Part shown: positions 60,900 to 64,000 of the stretch, piece by piece
Position numbering within the stretch: position 1 is the stretch's first letter
Layout of the letters: each line of letters starts with the position of its first letter
NCBI GenBank assembly: GCA_016704655.1
Contig: JADIZR010000008.1
Span: 1 to 64,000, forward strand
Direction of reading: 5' to 3'
Length of the DNA: 64,000 nucleotides
DNA from: Pseudomonadota bacterium
GTDB lineage: Bacteria; Pseudomonadota; Gammaproteobacteria; Steroidobacterales; Steroidobacteraceae
Notes under the pieces: model-generated
Told to the model about the DNA's origin: nothing
The model's database searches: none
Seen by the model: the letters and a program-made list of their open reading frames with translations, nothing else
Translations under genes and position numbers: made by a program

Positions 60900-62135
60900 T
60901 CAGTGGAACAGCAGCCGCAGGCTGTCCCAGGCGCGGCCGAAGAAGCCGGCGGCGGGGACGTCCGCCGTCGGGAAGAGGTCGTACGTCGCGATCGTCTGGC
61001 CGTCGACGACGACCTTGGCCTTGCCGACCGACTTGTTCTTCGCGAGCGGCGCCACCAGCGTCTCTGGCAGCTCGAAGTCGGCCTTCACCGAACTCACGTG
61101 ACCGCGCTGATTCGTGACATAGAGGTCGCGACCCACGGTCAGGCCGACTTCGTCCTGCTTGCCTTTCCAGACGCGCATCGTCGTGAGCGGCTGGCCAGCC
61201 GCGTAAATGCGCTTGGTCTCGAAGAAGTTGAAGCCATAGTTGAGCAACGCGGCGCTCGCTTCCTCGCGGGCACGCATGGAATCCGTGCCCATCACGGCGG
61301 AGACCAGCCGCATGTCGCCGCGCTTCGCGGAGGTCACCAGGCAGTAGCCCGCGGATTTGGTGTGGCCAGTCTTGACTCCGTCCACCGATGGGTCGCGCCA
61401 CAGGAGCCCGTTGCGGTTCTGCTGGGTGATGTCGTTCCAGGTGAACTCCTTCTGCGAGTACCACTTGTAGTACTCGGGGAATTCGCGGATCAGCGCATTC
61501 GCGAGCGTCGCCGCGTCCCGCGCCGTGATGTACTGCTCCGGGTTGGGCATGCCCGCGGCATCGGTGAAGTGCGTGCCCGTGAGGCCGAGCCGCTTCGCGA
61601 AGCTGTTCATCATCTGCACGAAGGTGGCCTCGGTGCCGGCAACATGCTCGGCGAGCGCAACCGTCGCGTCGTTACCCGACTGCACGATCATGCCCTGCAG
61701 CAGGTTCTCGATCGAGACCTGCGTGCCGACCTCGATGTACATGGCTGAGCCGCCGAGCTTCGGCGCCGCCTGCCGCCAGGCGTTCTCGCTCACCGTGACC
61801 AGGTCCCCAAGTTTGATGCGGCCCTCCTTGAGCGAATGGAACACGACGTAGGCTGTCATCAGCTTGGTCAGGCTCGCCGGTTCCTGGCGTGAATCGGGTT
61901 CGAGCGCCGCGAGCACGCGACCGCTCTCGTGATCGATGACGATGAAGCTGCGGGCGTTGAGCTGCGGCGGGGGTGGCAATGCCGTGGCGGGCGCTGCGGC
62001 GGTTGCCGGCGCGACGGCTGTCGCAGCGTCACCGGCGGCAGCCGGGGCGGCGGCCTCCTTGTCGTCGGAACCGCAACCGGCAAGAGCGAGGCCGGCGAAG
62101 AGCGCCAGGGCAAAGAGGGTCGGCTTGAGCTTCAT
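60900..62135 (-). CDS. dacC: D-alanyl-D-alanine carboxypeptidase (PBP5/6 type) with a lipoprotein signal
   Basis: 411 aa. It trims the terminal D-Ala from stem pentapeptides. S-x-x-K is S88-K91 in EPASLTKLMTAYVVFHSLKE, S-x-N is in MIVQSGNDATVALAEH, and K-T-G in DGVKTGHTKSAGYCLVTSAK. A PBP5 C-terminal domain ends with the amphipathic anchor AGFFGRAWDSLRLLFH. Unusually, the signal peptide is FALALFAGLALAGCGSDD, with a lipobox LAGC (Cys 21), followed by an Ala/Pro-rich linker of about 35 residues; usual PBP5 proteins have a signal peptidase I site. It may thus be a lipoprotein processed by Lgt. The symbol could also be dacA. Confidence 0.93.
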   Translation of the reverse strand: MKLKPTLFALALFAGLALAGCGSDDKEAAAPAAAGDAATAVAPATAAAPATALPPPPQLNARSFIVIDHESGRVLAALEPDSRQEPASLTKLMTAYVVFHSLKEGRIKLGDLVTVSENAWRQAAPKLGGSAMYIEVGTQVSIENLLQGMIVQSGNDATVALAEHVAGTEATFVQMMNSFAKRLGLTGTHFTDAAGMPNPEQYITARDAATLANALIREFPEYYKWYSQKEFTWNDITQQNRNGLLWRDPSVDGVKTGHTKSAGYCLVTSAKRGDMRLVSAVMGTDSMRAREEASAALLNYGFNFFETKRIYAAGQPLTTMRVWKGKQDEVGLTVGRDLYVTNQRGHVSSVKADFELPETLVAPLAKNKSVGKAKVVVDGQTIATYDLFPTADVPAAGFFGRAWDSLRLLFH

Positions 62136-62175
62136 TTCTGCGTGGGAACCATAGGTGTAGGGTGGAGTGGAGGAT

Positions 62176-63300
62176 TCAGGTGCCGGAGGTCGTCGTCGAC
62201 CATCCAGTGGACGGCGCCGCTGGCTTCGTCGGTGCGGGGGCGACGTACCCGCCGCCCGCAGGCAACGGCTGCCCTGAGCGCCTGGCGCCGATGGCGTCCG
62301 CGAGGTCGCTGACGGCGCTCGCATACATGTGACTGCGGTTGTAGCGCGTGATCGCGTAGAAATTGGTGAAGCCGACACGGTATTCGGTCCCGCCCGCCAC
62401 TTTGAGCGCGACCAGCATCGCCGGTGCATCCGCAGGCAGGCTCGTCTCGAACCTGACGCCGCGCGCCCGCAACGAACCCACGGTTTCCGTCAGCGCCAGC
62501 TTCTCGCCCAGGCCCTCCAGGTTGGCGCTGCTCGCGTCGGCTGCCGCCAGGACCGGTTCGCCCGCGCGCCAGCCGTGCACCTTGAGGTAGTTGCCTACGC
62601 TCGAGAACACGTCGGCCCAGTCGTTCCAGAGGTCGCGCTTGCCGTCCGCGTCGCCGTCGACCGCGTAGTTGCGGAAGCTGCTCGGCATGAACTGCGGCAG
62701 TCCCATGGCGCCCGCGTAGGAGCCGACCGGCGCGAGCGGGTCGAGACCTTCTTCGCGGGCCATCACGAGATATTGCTCGAGTTCGCCGCGGAAGAACGCC
62801 TGGCGGGGCGGGTAATCGAAGGCGAGCGTCGCGAGCGCGTCGATCACTCGATACTTGCCGACGTTTTCGCCGAAGAACGTCTCGACGCCGACGATGCCGA
62901 GCAGGATGTCCACGGGGACGCCGGTTGCGGTCGCGGCTTGCTCGAGTTCGGCCTGCTTCAGGCCGTGGACCTCGGCGCCACGCGCGATGCGACGCTCGAT
63001 CAGGAACCTGGGCCGGTACTCGTCCCACGCCAGCGTGCGCTCGGCCGGTTTCGCGATCGCTTGCAGGATCGCGGGCTTGGATTCGACCTGCGCGAACAGC
63101 GCGACGAGCGGTTCAGCCTCGAAGCCGTGCTTCTTGCCGACGCTGGCGATGAAGGCGTCGATGTCGGCGCGCGCGGGATCGAAAGCCTGGGCATGCGCGG
63201 GCTGCGCATGCCAGAGCGCAAGCGAGAGCGCCACCGCGAAGGGGCGGGCGATGCAGCGGAGCGGGCCGGTGGCCCGCCGAGTGAGCGGTTGCCGTGTCAC
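62176..63300 (-). CDS. mltB: membrane-bound lytic murein transglycosylase B
   Basis: 374 aa from a GTG at 63300 overlapping the rodA stop (GTGA); the frame continues upstream as a shadow of rodA. A signal peptide ends near AHA-QAF, with no lipobox, so this is a soluble Slt3/MltB type. The catalytic Glu lies in ILLGIVGVETFFGENVGKYR, followed by VIDALATLAFDYPPRQAFFR and GSYAGAMGLPQFMPSSFRNY, the hallmark of GH103. The C-terminal tail is Ser/Thr/Pro-rich. It cleaves glycan strands to 1,6-anhydroMurNAc, feeding AmgK-MurU after recycling. Confidence 0.95.
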   Translation of the reverse strand: MTRQPLTRRATGPLRCIARPFAVALSLALWHAQPAHAQAFDPARADIDAFIASVGKKHGFEAEPLVALFAQVESKPAILQAIAKPAERTLAWDEYRPRFLIERRIARGAEVHGLKQAELEQAATATGVPVDILLGIVGVETFFGENVGKYRVIDALATLAFDYPPRQAFFRGELEQYLVMAREEGLDPLAPVGSYAGAMGLPQFMPSSFRNYAVDGDADGKRDLWNDWADVFSSVGNYLKVHGWRAGEPVLAAADASSANLEGLGEKLALTETVGSLRARGVRFETSLPADAPAMLVALKVAGGTEYRVGFTNFYAITRYNRSHMYASAVSDLADAIGARRSGQPLPAGGGYVAPAPTKPAAPSTGWSTTTSGT

Positions 63301-64000
63301 GTTGAGACCAGTTTGCGGCGGGAGTGGACTGCCATGAGGATACCGAACCCTGCCATGAGGGTCACCAGCGATGTGCCGCCGTAACTTACGAGCGGCAACG
63401 GCACGCCAACGACGGGCAGCAGTCCCGCGACCATGCCGCTGTTGACGAAGGCGTACACCGAGAACAGCAGCGTGAGACTGCCAGCCGTCAGACGGGTGAA
63501 CGTGTCCTGTGCCTGAGTCGCGATGTAGAGCCCGCGACCGATCACGAGCAGATACAGCGCCATCAGCACGATGCAGCCGACGAGGCCCCATTCCTCGCCG
63601 ATCACGGCGAAGATGAAGTCGGTCGAGCGCTCGGGCAGGAACTCGAGCTGTGCCTGGCTGCCGTTCATGAAGCCTTTGCCGAAGATTCCACCCGAGCCGA
63701 TCGCGATCTGCGACTGGATCGTGTGGTAGCCGGCTCCGAGCGGGTCGTTCTGCGGGTTCAGGAAGGTCAGCACACGCTGGCGCTGGTAGTCGTGCAGCAG
63801 GAACTTCCAGACCACCGGGATGGCTCCCGCGATCAATGCACCCAATCCGAGGATGTACCGCAGTTGCAGTCCCGCGAGCAGGATGACGAGCCCGCCGCCT
63901 GCCGTCACCAGCAGTGCGGTGCCGAGGTCGGGCTGCTCGGCGATCAGCAGCGTCGGCACGAGCACGATCAGCGCCACGATGACCAGGGTCGTGAAGTCGG
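63297..64000 (-). CDS. rodA: rod shape-determining protein RodA (C-terminal part; runs off the window)
   Basis: The last 234 or so codons of a SEDS-family glycan polymerase, open at the window edge. Visible: DFTTLVIVALIVLVPTLLIA and EQPDLGTALLVTAGGGLVIL with the conserved Asp, FLNPQNDPLGAGYHTIQSQI, then AIGSGGIFGKGFMNGSQAQL, FLPERSTDFIFAVIGEEWGL and GVPLPLVSYGGTSLVTLMAG. These are RodA rather than FtsW features. At least six membrane helices remain. The stop overlaps the mltB start, giving the common rodA-mltB pair. Confidence 0.96.
   Translation of the reverse strand, partial: DFTTLVIVALIVLVPTLLIAEQPDLGTALLVTAGGGLVILLAGLQLRYILGLGALIAGAIPVVWKFLLHDYQRQRVLTFLNPQNDPLGAGYHTIQSQIAIGSGGIFGKGFMNGSQAQLEFLPERSTDFIFAVIGEEWGLVGCIVLMALYLLVIGRGLYIATQAQDTFTRLTAGSLTLLFSVYAFVNSGMVAGLLPVVGVPLPLVSYGGTSLVTLMAGFGILMAVHSRRKLVST

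Overview
The window is a high-GC, densely packed bacterial chromosome segment. It carries Gram-negative outer-membrane genes (lptD, surA, lgt) in the gene order apaH-apaG-usp-rsmA-pdxA-surA-lptD-amgK-murU, and rodA-mltB-dacC-dat-ybeD next to lipA-lipB. This order, the kynurenine pathway cluster and the split glycine decarboxylase point to a gammaproteobacterium of the Xanthomonadales/Steroidobacterales/Chromatiales side. The genus cannot be fixed from the sequence alone. There are no rRNA genes, no tRNA gene that I could see and no CRISPR array.

Layout. 1-6.5 kb: small exported proteins, rsgA, ispG and a DUF885 metallopeptidase. 6.6-9.9 kb: a GntR regulator, then a decayed patch built around an intact IS4-family element, where a FrnE/DsbA gene, an NTF2-like gene and an SDR gene survive only as fragments. 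10-12 kb: an outer-membrane barrel, two small unknown genes and a run of 34 G. 11.8-16.4 kb: a tandem glycine riboswitch with a terminator, followed by the glycine cleavage operon gcvT-gcvH-gcvPA-gcvPB. 16.4-26.3 kb: dgkA, a PfkB kinase, a two-protease-domain HtrA-like protein, Sua5, then an overlapping run of ornithine decarboxylase, ComB-type phosphatase, a transporter, a HAD hydrolase, DUF486 and HIT genes. 26.3-33.5 kb: an M23-like protein, YyaL, an RlmI-like methyltransferase, then lgt-thyA-SET-folA. 33.5-39.8 kb: an alkyl-DHAP-synthase-like flavoenzyme and a three-gene run of secreted proteins (LamG/OmpA, unknown 659 aa, RCC1 propeller). 39.9-48.2 kb: a leftward, translationally coupled operon haaO-kynB-like-kynU-kmo-amidohydrolase-M19 dipeptidase-RNA methyltransferase. 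48.2-64 kb: envelope biogenesis, RNA maintenance, lipoate and peptidoglycan genes.

How genes work together. The gcv operon oxidises glycine and its leader senses glycine. The kyn operon would take N-formylkynurenine through kynurenine and 3-hydroxykynurenine to 3-hydroxyanthranilate and on to the quinolinate precursor; no tryptophan dioxygenase lies in the window. amgK-murU is the MurNAc recycling shortcut, and dat, dacC, mltB and rodA also act on peptidoglycan. lipA-lipB make the lipoyl group that GcvH needs.

Quality note. Six otherwise well-conserved genes (rsgA, gcvPA, dgkA, the rlmI-like gene, the RCC1 gene and lptD) carry indels of one or two bases, several in G or C runs. Since lptD is normally essential, most of these look like assembly errors rather than true pseudogenes. 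The lesions around the IS element are different in kind, with large internal deletions, and look like real decay.
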